A stretch of 64,000 bases of DNA, from contig JAPWGK010000023.1 of the NCBI GenBank assembly GCA_029641185.1, positions 496,001 through 560,000 of the forward strand. The letters are read 5' to 3'. This document shows, one piece after another, positions 24,275 through 35,352 of this stretch (its first letter is position 1; every line of letters begins with the position of its first letter). Made by a program: the position numbers and the translations under genes. This DNA comes from Pseudofabraea citricarpa. Taxonomy: Eukaryota > Ascomycota > Leotiomycetes > Helotiales > Dermateaceae. The notes beneath the pieces are model-generated. The model saw only the letters and a program-made list of their open reading frames with translations. It had not been told where the DNA came from and did not search any database.

Positions 24275-24682
24275 GGTAACGGGCATATATTATTACAAGG
24301 GCTATTTAAGAGGGTAAAGCTATGGCTAGATTTGCTATCTCCATGACTAATGACAATTGGCGTTTGGGTGGGTGGAACGGAAATGGACACATTGCTCTGC
24401 TTCAACCTGAAGGCAGGCAGGGAGGGCGACTGTAATACTTGTTGTAAATATAGACGTGGTTCTCTGGAGGTTTTTTTTTTTACGTTGGTTAGTGCGTACT
24501 CTTTTAGGCGTCAGAAGCTAGGCTAGCAACTTCCGTGCTTATTACAAGTTATACCGTTACTCGCATTGGACCTGTGAATACCTTCCATCTTAACGCGCAA
24601 GTAATATCTCTCTAGAACTATACTGCTAAAAGGGAAAAGGATGGAGAGTACTTGGCAGGGAGAAAAAAACTGCAAAAACTCC

Positions 24683-24736
24683 GGGATCATCTCTGGTATG
24701 ATGATCCCTTAGAAAACCCCCCTTGTGGGGGATTTT
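24683..24736. other. Two adjacent hairpins downstream of TOR
   Basis: First stem: GGGATCATC (24683-24691) pairs with GATGATCCC (24700-24708) around an 8-base loop. Second: AAAACCCCC (24713-24721) pairs with GGGGG (27031-type run at 24727-24731) plus a T run (24733-24736), with one bulged A. Either strand could fold. They may belong to the TOR 3' untranslated region, to its 3' end formation, or to a small RNA; the sequence does not decide. Confidence 0.55.
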
Positions 24737-24854
24737 TAGAGGCAGAAACCTGAAGGTCGTCAGGTGCGTATTATGTTACGAGAACGCCCTTTTACTCTAT
24801 GTATTTGGTTAGGTTTGGTTGTCGTGTTTATATGTTTGTTTGTATGTTTGTTAG

Positions 24855-24882
24855 GTAGTGGTAGTAGTAGTAGTAGTAGTAG
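24855..24882. repeat. GTA trinucleotide repeat
   Basis: About nine GTA/GTG-type triplets (mostly GTA) in non-coding DNA downstream of TOR. Confidence 0.85.
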
Positions 24883-25464
24883 TTAGTTGGTTGTTCGCTT
24901 ATTGTGTGTGTGTTTTTTTTTTGTTTTTTTGGCGCGTTGTATGCGTTAATGTGTTTAGCAGTGGTCGAGTATTAGATTGATGGTTTGTTTGTTTGTTTTG
25001 GTTACCCGACTGAGCCTCCTCTTAAACAGGAGTTTGACCTGATACCACTCGACCATAGAGCGGTACGCCGCTCCTGTTTGTTGAGCGCTTCCGTCGTATC
25101 TTTGTTTATGAGGCTCGGTCGGTTAAGCGAGGGGGCCTGCGTGGGTGCGCGCGGCGGCTGCGGTGGCTCTTTTTTCCTGTCGGGTGCTTTCATTCTGCTG
25201 TCTTTGAGGGGCGGAGGTGTAGGGGAAGATGGGATATCGCTGAGAGCTTCTTGGGGATGCTTTTCATTCAGGTTTGTAAATGTTCTCCTCTCTGATTCTT
25301 CTCTAGCTTTTGTCGAGTCCTGATGGCAATGGCCATTCAAGAGGTCTTTGTAGCAGCAATTTATCAGGTCAGATTGAGGGGCTGGCTATTCCATCTAACA
25401 GCCTAGGTCTCTCTATTATCTCTCATGTCCAACGCCTCTTTCAACTCCCAGCCTAGCAATCAGC

Positions 25465-28012
25465 CTACAAAACCCGTCTAACATGCGGCTCGGCGATGAA
25501 GACCTTCTCCATCCCAGACCAATATATGGCATCTAGCCTTAACATGCCCATATTCATCAGCTCGCAGCTCTTGCTCTGGAACCGCAGCGTCTGCCTCCAC
25601 GTATCGGCAATGGCCTTGGATTCCACGGCATGCTCAGCCGTCGGGGCCTGGATCAGCAAGAGCAGCACGAAATTCGACATGGTTGCGAATCCGATTCTCG
25701 ACCCTGTTTGATCCATCAATCAATCAATCACCCGCCACTCTGAGACCGAGGACGCAAAAGGAAATGGGGATGCTGCTTACAGGAATACCAGAACCCTGAG
25801 AAATCCCGAGACGTCAACTCGGCTGTGAAGGACGTCGCTAGTCTGGCGCAGTGCTCGGCTGCTGAGACGGTCGCTTCGGCTGCGACTTGTAACCCTCCGA
25901 AAAGAGCCTCGAAATCGTGCTCGCTGCCCGTATTAGGTGGGCGGTTGTTGTTGTGTAGATTCCCGATTGGGTTCGAGGGATCCTGCGTGTTGGACCAGCC
26001 GTTTGATCTGCCCAGAGGACGGAGAAGAGCTCGGTAAAGCAGGATTTCGAGGGTCAGGTAAGCGAGGTGCAGCGAGGCGTTGGAGTCGAGCACGCTGGCG
26101 CTGGCGCGGTCCTTCATCTTGAGACTGGATGGGAGAGAGGTGTACCAGCTTCTCAAACGATGCCGGAGCGGCTGAGCTGTGTTGAGCGACGAGGAGAAAT
26201 CTCGGGATAGGGTTCGAGAGGCTCGGAGAGTGCTTGGTTGGAGATATCAGCAAAAGTTTGCATAGGAGAGAGGGCCCGACTTACTAAAATGATTGATATA
26301 CATCATCGACGATCTGTGCTAGGTTTGCCAGGTGTCTGAAATGTAGCGCTCCTGCTTTGTCTTCGGATACCATCATCTTACTTGTACTTCCATTTCCATT
26401 TGTGGGGGACTCAACACCATCAATCACGAAATCAGTATCGTTCAATTCAGCAACATCCCATTGATCCTTGTTGATAAGTGCTGGCTGGCCTTGGAGTAGG
26501 CTTCTCCACTTTTCCTCGGAATAAGTGACCCACCAAAGTCGCCGTCTCAATCGCTTCTCCCATGCTGGGATACGCCAGTCCTGACAATCAACATGAACAC
26601 CCAATGAAGTAGCCAGACCAAAAGTCGAGGCCATAAATGACCACCGGAAAGGTGTATCGGCAGTAGCGCTGTTGCACGATTCTCTTGGTCTCTGAAGATA
26701 GAGCAGAGAAGCTTGAAGGACGGATAAGCGAGGAGTGTGTATCTCACGCAGGATCTCTTCAAATACGAGACGCCAAAGATCGCGAGCAGGTGGTTTCTTG
26801 TATGCATTCGAAACGCAAAGATGGTCGTCAAAGGCATGGAACGGGAGAGATAGTGCGTAGATTGCTGCGAGGAGATGTGTGGGGACTTTGGCTATCGATG
26901 CTATACTTGGGAAAGGCGAGTTTGAAGTAATACCCATTTGGTAGCGGGAGACGACTGGGAGTGCTGGGAATATATAGTTGAAGAAGCTATGGAAGTAAGT
27001 GGCAATTTCTCAAGTAAGAATACGTAACGACATACAGTCCTATTAACCTGCTCCCATCCTCAGGTCGGATCATCGAGTCCAGTTCCATTCTAATACCTTG
27101 AGTGGACATGTGCGGGCGTATGGTAGTGTCCAGTTTAGCCTCGTCGGCAAGTTCATCAGCAGCCATCATAAAATGCACCGGTACTGGTGGCTGAGTGGTG
27201 CCATGGCCATTTATCAGTTCTTCTGTCTCTCGTAAATTCGTATCTGGCGACCGATTACTTGCTTCATCTGACGGAATATCGTTGTATAAATCGTTCGCCG
27301 TTTGCCGGAAAACAAGTTTCCACATACGAAACTCGCCATGGTTATCATAGCGATAGTGCCTGAGAAGATATGGATCAGTCTCTCCCGAGAGTCCAAAGTA
27401 GAGTCCATGGACCCCCTCTTTGCCATCAATAGGATATTCCTCCAAAGGAACACTAGTCTCGGGTATCACTGCATGCTGGGTTTGTGGAGCATGACTATTT
27501 CCATTTCCGTTCTCCATATCGATAGTCGGTGATCTGAGTACATCATTGAGATTAACATTGTCATCCAAGACAAGTCCAAAATCGTTGTACGAGGTACTAC
27601 CAAAATCCATCATGTCAAAAGCGAAAGAGGAATCAGGATTTGGATTTGTTGCATCTACTTCTTGATGCGTACTAATTTGGGTTTCGCGTGATGATTGAAG
27701 TACATTCCTTGAGCTTGATCCAGATTCTAGTTGAAATCCCGATATTTGCGAGGCTTGAAATGAGTGAAGTGCATTTGGTGGATATGTCATCCCTTGGTGG
27801 TCGGCCAAAACAGACAACTCGGTCTGAGCATTCGTTTGTTGTCGCTTTGCTGGTCCTTCAACAAATGTACATGCCACATCGAGCTTCCTGCATAACTGGC
27901 AAGGAGGAGTCTCTTCGATTCGACAGTATACCTTGCGTGATCGACAGACATCACATGGTCGATTCCTTTTCGATCTATATGGCCTGGTAAAGGTTGGCTG
28001 TGGTGCTTCCAT
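25465..28012 (-). CDS. Zn2Cys6 (GAL4-type) transcription factor with fungal-specific TF domain
   Basis: Minus-strand exons 27036-28012, 26285-26986, 25781-26232 and 25465-25703 give 789 residues; the introns are 49, 52 and 77 bp. The DNA-binding cluster is CX2CX6CX7CX2CX6C (Cys20, 23, 30, 38, 41, 48), followed by a low-complexity linker with many Asn/Ser. The fungal-specific regulatory domain starts near residue 320: splicing restores RLIGLFFNYIFPALPVVSRY across intron 1, YTLRASRTLS across intron 2 and FWYSWSRIGFATMSNF across intron 3. These joins strongly support the model. It should be a nuclear transcriptional regulator. The target pathway cannot be read from sequence and no metabolic gene is immediately adjacent. 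Confidence 0.93.
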
Positions 28013-28320
28013 GGCCTTGAGGATATAGATCGTAGCACGTGAGTGACGCTTTTATGTATGGTCCTCGGACATGTACGACTTAATGTAGTATACAAAGTGG
28101 GCTTGAAACTCTCGCCGTACCTATTCGAAATCTGAAGTACTAGAATGAAGAGTGGGATTGCTGAGTCATCATGAGAACTGCATAAGTAACTAGGTAGCTA
28201 GCCAAGATTAACTCCCATTTTAAATTATAGAATTAAGTAAAATCATACAAATATTGAAAATTGCAAGCTATAAAACGCCAGCCACAAGAAATCATACAAA
28301 CATAGTCATGACGGTCATCT
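28013..28320. promoter_or_regulatory. Short intergenic region, promoter of the Zn2Cys6 gene
   Basis: Only 308 bp separate the start of the Zn2Cys6 gene from the stop of the TMEM135-like gene on the same strand. AT-rich, with no repeat or RNA seen. Confidence 0.5.
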
Positions 28321-30094
28321 TCAGTTGCCCTTTTCCTCTGCGAGCAAGCGCTCGTCTTCCTCCTGCACCCAGTCGCGCCATCCTTCACCTCTCAAGCTTG
28401 AGATACTCTTACGAAGACCAACGCTCCGAATACCTCTGGCATCACGCTCGTAGACAACATTCACAATCATCAAACTCATGACGAATAACCACACATCGCC
28501 ACCTTTGAGACCCCTCCACCAGCCTCGCTTCTTGCCAACCTTCCACAAAGAGTCGATACTGGCTCTTGCTGAGTACAAGAATGCACCCCTACCCTTCTCC
28601 TTTATCATGAACCCCCAAAGACCGCCAATCATTCCTCCGAGGAAGAATCGTTGGGTAGAAAGTACGGTACGAGGTAGAATTTGCTGGAAGAGGCATATTG
28701 CTCCCCATGAAGATCCTATGCTACCAGCCATGAAGGCCGAGTACCTCAAGATACGCCTGGAAAGTGCATCTAGAGAAGTGATTGGGAAACGATAAAAGCG
28801 CTTATATGCTGGTATTGAAAGGACGGTGAACAGAACAGCAAACAAGCGAGTCAGGCGAGGGAAAACACGGATCCAGTAGGTAAGATAGGTTCGTAGACAA
28901 GAGGGGTCTGTGGGATGCAATGTTGCGCAAGAAAGAGATGTTATAAGAGGATGAGCAGGCGATGTAATGGGAGAGATAGCGGATAGTGATGGTGGAAGGG
29001 TTGAGCTGTTTGGAATGAGTATAGGAGAGATGAATGGCCTAGAATAAGTTAGTTTGATGTAAAGAGAAGTTTCAAGATAACCCACGGATAGTGAAGTCGA
29101 GCCATTTGAGCTAGATTATCGACTACTTGGTATGTGTTCGGCCAAGGTAGATTGGAAGGATAATCTGCTGGTCGATGCTGGAGATACTGAGGAGAATTCT
29201 TAAGGATGAATTCACCATAGGCCTAAAACGTCAGTCCTACAGGCTAGCAGTTCTACAGAGGAATAACTTACTTTTGGAAAGCAATCCCTATCAAAAACAA
29301 ATGCATGTAGTAGCTGACCAGAAGCCAGAGGCATGAGCATCCAACTACCCCACCACCAGGGTCTCCCTTTTCTGCCCCAAATCAACCCCTCATCTTCAGC
29401 ATAATTATATGCGAATTCAAGAGCCCTACTTAAACTATATATTCCAATGGTGACGCGCAATTGATCCTTAGGAACAACTGCCAATGCGAATCCCGCAAGG
29501 GAGGCACCTATAGCTGGGGCCAAATCCGAGGTCAGAGTTGATGTAGTACGTTTATTACGCTGGCGGAAGGGTTTCGCATCAGGCGTAAGTAAATGCGCCC
29601 GTAGACGTGTGAAGAAACGGAACAATATGCGATGAAGGAGGAGTATAGTAGAAAGGGATATGGAAAGGCGGAGATTCGGCGACCTCCATAATGGTATTTT
29701 CTTTCCTCTAAACACCATTGTTAGTCTTCTCTGAATATCTAAGTAATTGAATGGCATACCGTATTCGCTCTCTGCCAAATAATCTCTCGCTGATAATGGC
29801 ATATGCTTTCAATGCAGCACTGCTTGCGAAGAACAACCTGAGACTGGCCCTGACTGCCGCAGCATTATAGTCTTCCCCTCCTGGCCTCGACACGAGCTTT
29901 TCTACCTGCGGGACCGTGGGCGCATTCCGTTTCAATACTTTTGATCGGGAGATGATGTATTTGTGTAAGGTCTGGTATTCTTTTGCGGAGATGGTGTAGC
30001 GCAGAGTGTTGCGCAGGATTATTGGATCTGTTGATGATCTTGCGGATGCTCGATCGCGCGGAGGCTTTGGAGTCTCGTTTGGGGACGAAGCCAT
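28321..30094 (-). CDS. TMEM135-like multi-pass membrane protein
   Basis: Minus-strand exons 29760-30094, 29272-29707, 29086-29222 and 28321-29038 give 541 residues; introns are 52, 49 and 47 bp, with CTAAC or CTGAC branch sites. The N-terminus (MASSPNETPK) is hydrophilic. Several hydrophobic segments follow, for example LSISLSTILLLHRILF and the AIGASLAGFALAVV stretch, then the pair GSIGSSWGAICLF and FFLGGMIGGLWGFM. The Cys/His/Pro pattern CATLHPTDPSC just before a YLTYW segment resembles the Cys-rich region of TMEM135. The repeated Gly-rich hydrophobic pairs resemble Tim17/22-type helices. TMEM135 proteins are linked to peroxisomes and mitochondria in animals; the fungal role is not established. 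Confidence is high for a real gene and moderate for the family. Confidence 0.85.
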
Positions 30095-30406
30095 TTTGAG
30101 GTGATTCGCGTCATGTATTTTGTTGTTTTCATGGAATCAACAACTTTGAGGATCATGGATGTAATAAGATGAGCTCCCGCATGTGAACTTGGCCTCGGCT
30201 TATTGGGAAGGGGTAATCCAGTCACGTGCAAACCGTCGTTTTGACTCCGAGTTTCCAAATTGATAGAATCAAACGGCTTGATTTAAGTATACCGTCTAAA
30301 AGGGGATATTAATAATTACAAGAGGCTATGTACCATCCAGCGCTTTATAGAACTCCAACCAATGCAAATCCATCCCTACTCCGAACAAATATTGTGATAC
30401 AGCCGC
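30095..30406. other. Intergenic, promoter of the TMEM135-like gene
   Basis: 312 bp between the TMEM135-like start and the stop of the leucine-rich-repeat gene, both minus strand. Nothing distinctive seen. Confidence 0.5.
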
Positions 30407-33400
30407 TCAATCAACATCAGTAATACTTGTCTCACCAACTGGGATTCTATCTTTCAACCACGATAATGTGGCCTCTGTACCTTTGTCCAAAACAGTATAC
30501 TTCGGCACTCTAAATCGATTACCCCTAACGTCCAGTCGCTGTAATCCACCCGGCCCGCCGAGAAGACCTATACGGGCATTCAAACTACTCAAGTCGTTGC
30601 TATTGCAATCCAAGACGTGTAATCCTTTCACGGATTCAGGCGAAAGCTCACGAATTGTGTTGTTCGAGGCAAGAAGGGTCGTCAAATTTGGGAAGTGAGG
30701 CCGTAAAGGCGGCAGGTATGTTAGACGATTGAAGCTGATATCTAATCTCTCCAACTGGGGCGCAATTAGGTGTTTTATGAGTGGTTGCAAAGAGTTAAAG
30801 GTGTTTGCACTCAAGTTAAGTTCTTTGAGAGCGGGTAATTCCAACTCTTCTCTCAAAAATGTGTCACCCGTCATTTCGTTGTGAGCGAGACTGAGAGTTG
30901 TCAAAGTCAAAGCAAAGAAGCCGATCGAACTTGGAATCTCCTTGAAGCAGTTGTGGTGTAATTCCAGGGTTTTTATAGAGTTGTTAGAAGCAATCTGAGC
31001 AACAAGTATGGGGTTCAAGGACGATGATTTTGTCCCAGATCTATCAAGAACCCCACCAGACTTCACTGGCCAGTCGCATGCAGAAGATGGCCGAGAGGGC
31101 GTAGATTGCGGTGTCAAAAATTCTCCATCGACTGAAGTCTCATCTGCTGTGTCTGGCTCTACCGGTGCCATTCGAGCCTTCAGGGCACGCTTCAGATCGT
31201 CTGTTGCCATTCCGGCGAATTTCTTTTCTCTCAGTGGATTACCGCTCACTCGGAAGAAGACTAACGAATCCATTGCCCCAACTCGGTCGTCCAATATTCT
31301 CAAGTCATTGCCGCTTAGGTCCACATTCTTAATCTTCGGTAAAGTAACAAATCCTTCTGGAAGCGAAGGAATGCTGTTATCCTCGGCGGCGATTGTGAGC
31401 AATGACACCCAAGAAGCCATGTCTGGAAGGCCCTTTAGTCTGTTTGAAGAACAGCTCAACTGGTGTAGCGCAGGAAGGCCAACCACCGAGTCCGTGAGGC
31501 CAACCAGAGCGTTACTGGTCACGTCCAAAATCTGGAGGTGCGGAAGTTCTTTCACTTCTTCTGCAATGAGTACCCCCGATAGTTTATTTTTCCTGGCGAC
31601 TAGTTCAACAAGGGGCAGCTTGCTAAGAACACCAAAGGGTAGAGCAGACAATCGGTTCTCGGCGATATTGAGGACTCGTAGCCGAACTAGCTCCACTAGG
31701 CTATCGGGCAATGAAGTTATGGTGTTGCGTTGAATATCCAAGACCTCAAGATTTGAGAGCTGTGAAATGCTGTCATCCAAAGCTCCGTTAAGGCCATTAC
31801 CAGCAATCTTAAGATCGCGGAGTGTCGAGATCTGGGAGATAACCTCGAAACAGCTGTTGTCAAGCTTGTTATTTGACTAAAGAAGTATTAGCATCGATCT
31901 TGTAGATCTACCTCCATGCATGGGCTTAGAAGGCGAAATGTAGTTGCGCAGGGAAGTAGAAATTTCTGATAACAGTATTCAAAAGCCATCTCGAGAATCC
32001 GGAGATTAAATTAAAGGAATGTATACTCACAAGATTCAAAGTAGTCAAAAGCTCAAGTCTTCGTAGACCCATCGGTACTGCTTTCAGAACGTTTCCGTGC
32101 AAATCCAGCGTTTCGAGACCTCCAAACTGGTTTCCTTTACTGTCGTCATCATCTGCGGTAGAGCTCGGGTCAATATCAGGAAAGATTTCGTCGTCAAATT
32201 CTTCGAATTCGTTATCAGCTGCAATAAACCTGGAGAGATCGACAGATTCCGCCCATGATCCGCCTGGTAAAGCATCGAGGTTATACATGTTCATCACCTC
32301 TTCAGGCATTTTCTTGAATCCCATTGCAGCGATATTTAATCGTCCATCTGTCCGGGCTGCATCAATTCGCTTTCGAAGAAGTCCTTTACTGCCGTTAGGA
32401 TCGGCATTCTGGTTGAAAGGATCCTGTGCCAGACCAAAGTCAAATGTTGCTGTAGGAACTACGGGGACTTCTTCGATTCCTGATACAATGGTAGGAACTG
32501 GGTTCATTGCGGCACGTTTTGCCGCCTTCGCTTTGGCGATTTGTTCTCGCAACGCAGAAGATGACTTCGCCGCAGCAGTCGTAGTAGTTGTCTGGTCTTC
32601 AGACTCTGAAGTAGCATTTGTTCTAGTCGAGGTAGGCGAAAAAGAGCTACTAGCTCTATCCTCAGATGATGTGTTTGAAAAGGTAGGTGAGACCTTTTTT
32701 CGTTCGAAGCCAGTCTTTTCAAATTTATTAGGTTTGTTTAACGCTGGCATTGAAGGTTTCCGGAATAGACCATTTACAGAGCCGCGTGGCTTCAAAGAGC
32801 GACTGGTGAATGTCTTACTACCAGAAACCAAACCCGAAGCACCATCTGCGGTATTCTTGACTGGGCTTGGTGATCGTTCACGTGTGGAATAATCAAAAGT
32901 AGGAGACGGAAGTTTGGAATTGATGGAGCTGCTCGACCCAGGGACTTTGATACTGCGCATACTTGAAGGTGTTTTCAGTGATTTGGCCGTGTTAGGTCTC
33001 TTTACAGGGGTGCTTTGAAGTCCAGGTGCCGAAGGCCTGAATGTACTGGTAGGGGCTTGGAAATTTGGTAGAATTGGTTGCGCTGAACTGGAGCTTGAAG
33101 TTGGCCGCGAACTTACGGAGCGCATTGGCGGCCTCATCGAAGCATCAGTATGACTGGAGCTCGGTCTTGACGAAGATTGAGAAGAACGAGAAGCTGGCCG
33201 TATGGGGTTCTCCGTGTTGTAAAAGCTCGACTTCCTCATCGCGGGGGAGGATGGGATATTCTGCAACGTCTCCATTGTCCGTTCTGAAAGTGATAACCGT
33301 GGCTTTCGCTGTGCTGGCTTGCTATAGACTTGCTCTTCCACACCCTCCGTTTCTACGGCTTCATCTTCCTGTATGCTCTCTTCCCTACCCCTCGACACCG

Positions 33401-33800
33401 GCCGAGACGTTGACTGTTGAGTTGCCTCTTGCTGCAGTGGTTTTCTGAAGAGCGCATTGCTGCTGGATTTCCTGACGAGTGGCTGCTGAGGGGACTTGCG
33501 TACAACCGTCTCCGATGATGCATTTCGATCACGTAGAGAGGTTAGAACAGGATCACGGTACTTGGAAGGCGTCACCGTCGTTCGTGGCCGTGTCGAGGTG
33601 GACGAAGATAACTGCTCGCGAGAAGGCGCTGTCCTCAATCGAGGATTATTGATCTGATTGCCTCGCGATGGCTGCTGAAGGTTGTCTATTGATGGAGAAG
33701 GGCGGATGGCAGCTCGCGGGACAGGCAGTCGGGAGGTTGGCCGAGGAAGAAAACTTGCTCTCTGGGAGGAGGCACTGGGGGGTTGCTGCTGTGGATCCAT
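30407..33800 (-). CDS. Leucine-rich-repeat protein with long disordered N-terminus (LRRC40-like)
   Basis: Minus-strand exons 32031-33800 and 30407-31876 give 1079 residues. Excising the 154-bp intron joins LTTLNL to SNNKLDNSCFEVIS and so restores a leucine-rich repeat. Residues 1 to about 480 are Ser/Pro/Arg-rich and disordered. The C-terminal half carries roughly fifteen or more LRR units of the LxxLxxLxLxxN type, with an interruption by a Thr/Ser/Pro-rich linker around the stretch containing TPQSTPSRPSS. There is no signal peptide or membrane segment, so it is intracellular. The organisation resembles LRRC40 and the Ras-suppressor/SHOC2-type cytosolic LRR proteins, which act as protein-binding scaffolds; the partner is unknown. 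A GGT tract lies just upstream of the start codon. Confidence 0.9.
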
Positions 33801-35352
33801 CGTTGTCGAGGGTGGTGGTGGTGGTGGTGGTGGTGGAGGATGAAGCTATTCGACGGTTGGTTGACTCATGGTATAGTAAGGAACGACAATGGTAGTAGTA
33901 GAAGAAGAAGAAGATAGATTAATGGATGCTCCGATGCTCCAATGCTCCTCCGGTTCATTCAATACTTGTCCAGAGAAGTCGGCGCGGTCATTGCGTTAAG
34001 GGAAAGGGAAGCTGCTGCTCCTGTATGACCAATCAACATGCTGGATGCGGCGTCGTTAGATTGACAAGTGCCCAAGCTTTGGAGCACCGCGCACGAGGCT
34101 GAAATTGACAGGTCGCAGCTCGTTTAGATCCGATATCTAAGATGAGGAATGGCGACACAGCTGCGTTTGTTTGGCACATATATAGGATGGGGGTGTATAG
34201 CTGCCGTCCTTTGCTACCCTTTTTCATCACCTCCAACATGGCATTTCTGATGTCTCTGGCTCTCTTCCCCGATATTCGGGTGTGTTCCAGCTGCCAGCGG
34301 CCAGCGGCCAGCACGGGTACGGTACGGTTCTCTACCGTCCCTAGGTACTCAGCCATCGCCTTTATAAGTTTGAGGTCTGATCCTTCGCGTAGACTTTCTC
34401 CGTCCGTCTTCAGCTATCGGAGTCAACTCCCGTTCTGCTTTCGGAAATGTCATCATTCCGAAGCCCCTCGCTCACTAACACGTGGGAATATATCCTCACT
34501 CGTATGACCCGTGGTGGTGAATTTAATGGGATCACTCATTGAACAACCGTTTCCTCCATACTCCTCTTGCTCTTGTTTCATTGGTATTTTGAGTTGGAGT
34601 TTACAGGTTTTGATCATTTGAATTCCATCTTTCTAAGGAAACTGGTTCAAGTTCAGTAGCATACAGCTACGTACGGTAAGGCAGCGAAATACCATATTCT
34701 TATACTCAATCCAGTTTTCTCAATCCAATTTACTTAATTCAACTTGCTTAATCCAATCTGCAGAGTTGTTCTGTCTATTCCCTTCCTCCCACAACCCACG
34801 ACCTGTATAGGTATTGCAGCAGCACCGAAGCCTATACCTTTATATAGGTGCATCTCTCCGATTTCTATCTTTCTTATCAAAAAGTCCGGTAGAGCAGGAT
34901 TGGAATGAGTATTGGATATTTTGTACATATCATGTGATTCCTAGTTGTCGCTTTTGTCACCTCGTTCCAATGTTACAAAATATATCCTCATTATTGCTAC
35001 TACATCGCTTGGGCAACTTATCTCGGTAAAGACAGCCCACCATGGCACTAGACCGCTTCTAGCTCGACCCCTGTTAACTTCCAGCCGCAAGTCACCCAGC
35101 AACCAGCCTCGTTGATTTGCGACAACATTGATAGACAGGCACAGTATCACCGCCTGCACTGTCGCAAACCTCATTTGCGACACGCTCTCCCCTCCATTGG
35201 TTTCTCCCGCTGCAATAAGAGACCATATAACGAACTCAATAATAGGGTCGGCGTTGCGCAACGTTACACGATACAATCAACTGCGACAAACCTCCGCCTG
35301 TTGACTTTGCAGCCTCAGCACCTTCTCCTCTACAGCAAGCGATCCTGTCGCA
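33801..35352. promoter_or_regulatory. Divergent promoter region between the LRR gene and the coiled-coil gene
   Basis: 1552 bp between two start codons. Immediately upstream of the LRR start is a trinucleotide GGT tract (33811-33836) and then a GAA-type run near 33899-33914. Small direct repeats occur at 34300-34330 (CCAGCGG units and GGTAC units). No coding frame of note and no RNA gene. Confidence 0.55.
33811..33836. repeat. GGT trinucleotide tract next to the LRR-gene start codon
   Basis: Eight or so uninterrupted GGT units on the plus strand. On the transcribed minus strand this is a (CCA/ACC) tract ending about 11 bases before the start codon, so it lies in the 5' leader. Confidence 0.9.

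Larger units (their letters stand above)
24275..25464. other. Convergent intergenic region with hairpins and microsatellites
   Basis: 3' ends of TOR (+) and the Zn2Cys6 gene (-) face each other across 1190 bp. Contents: two adjacent perfect or near-perfect hairpins at 24683-24736, a GTA repeat at 24855-24882, T-rich tracts around 24912-24930, and a structured stretch at 25015-25080 with a GAGCGG/CCGCTC stem inside a longer inverted repeat. No convincing coding frame; a 112-codon minus-strand frame at 25002-25340 is Pro/Lys-rich without family features. Confidence 0.6.

Noticed and set aside
25002..25340. Minus-strand frame of 112 codons downstream of TOR
   Set aside because: Pro/Lys/Arg-rich without family features or splice sites, in a repeat-rich convergent spacer; not supported as a gene.
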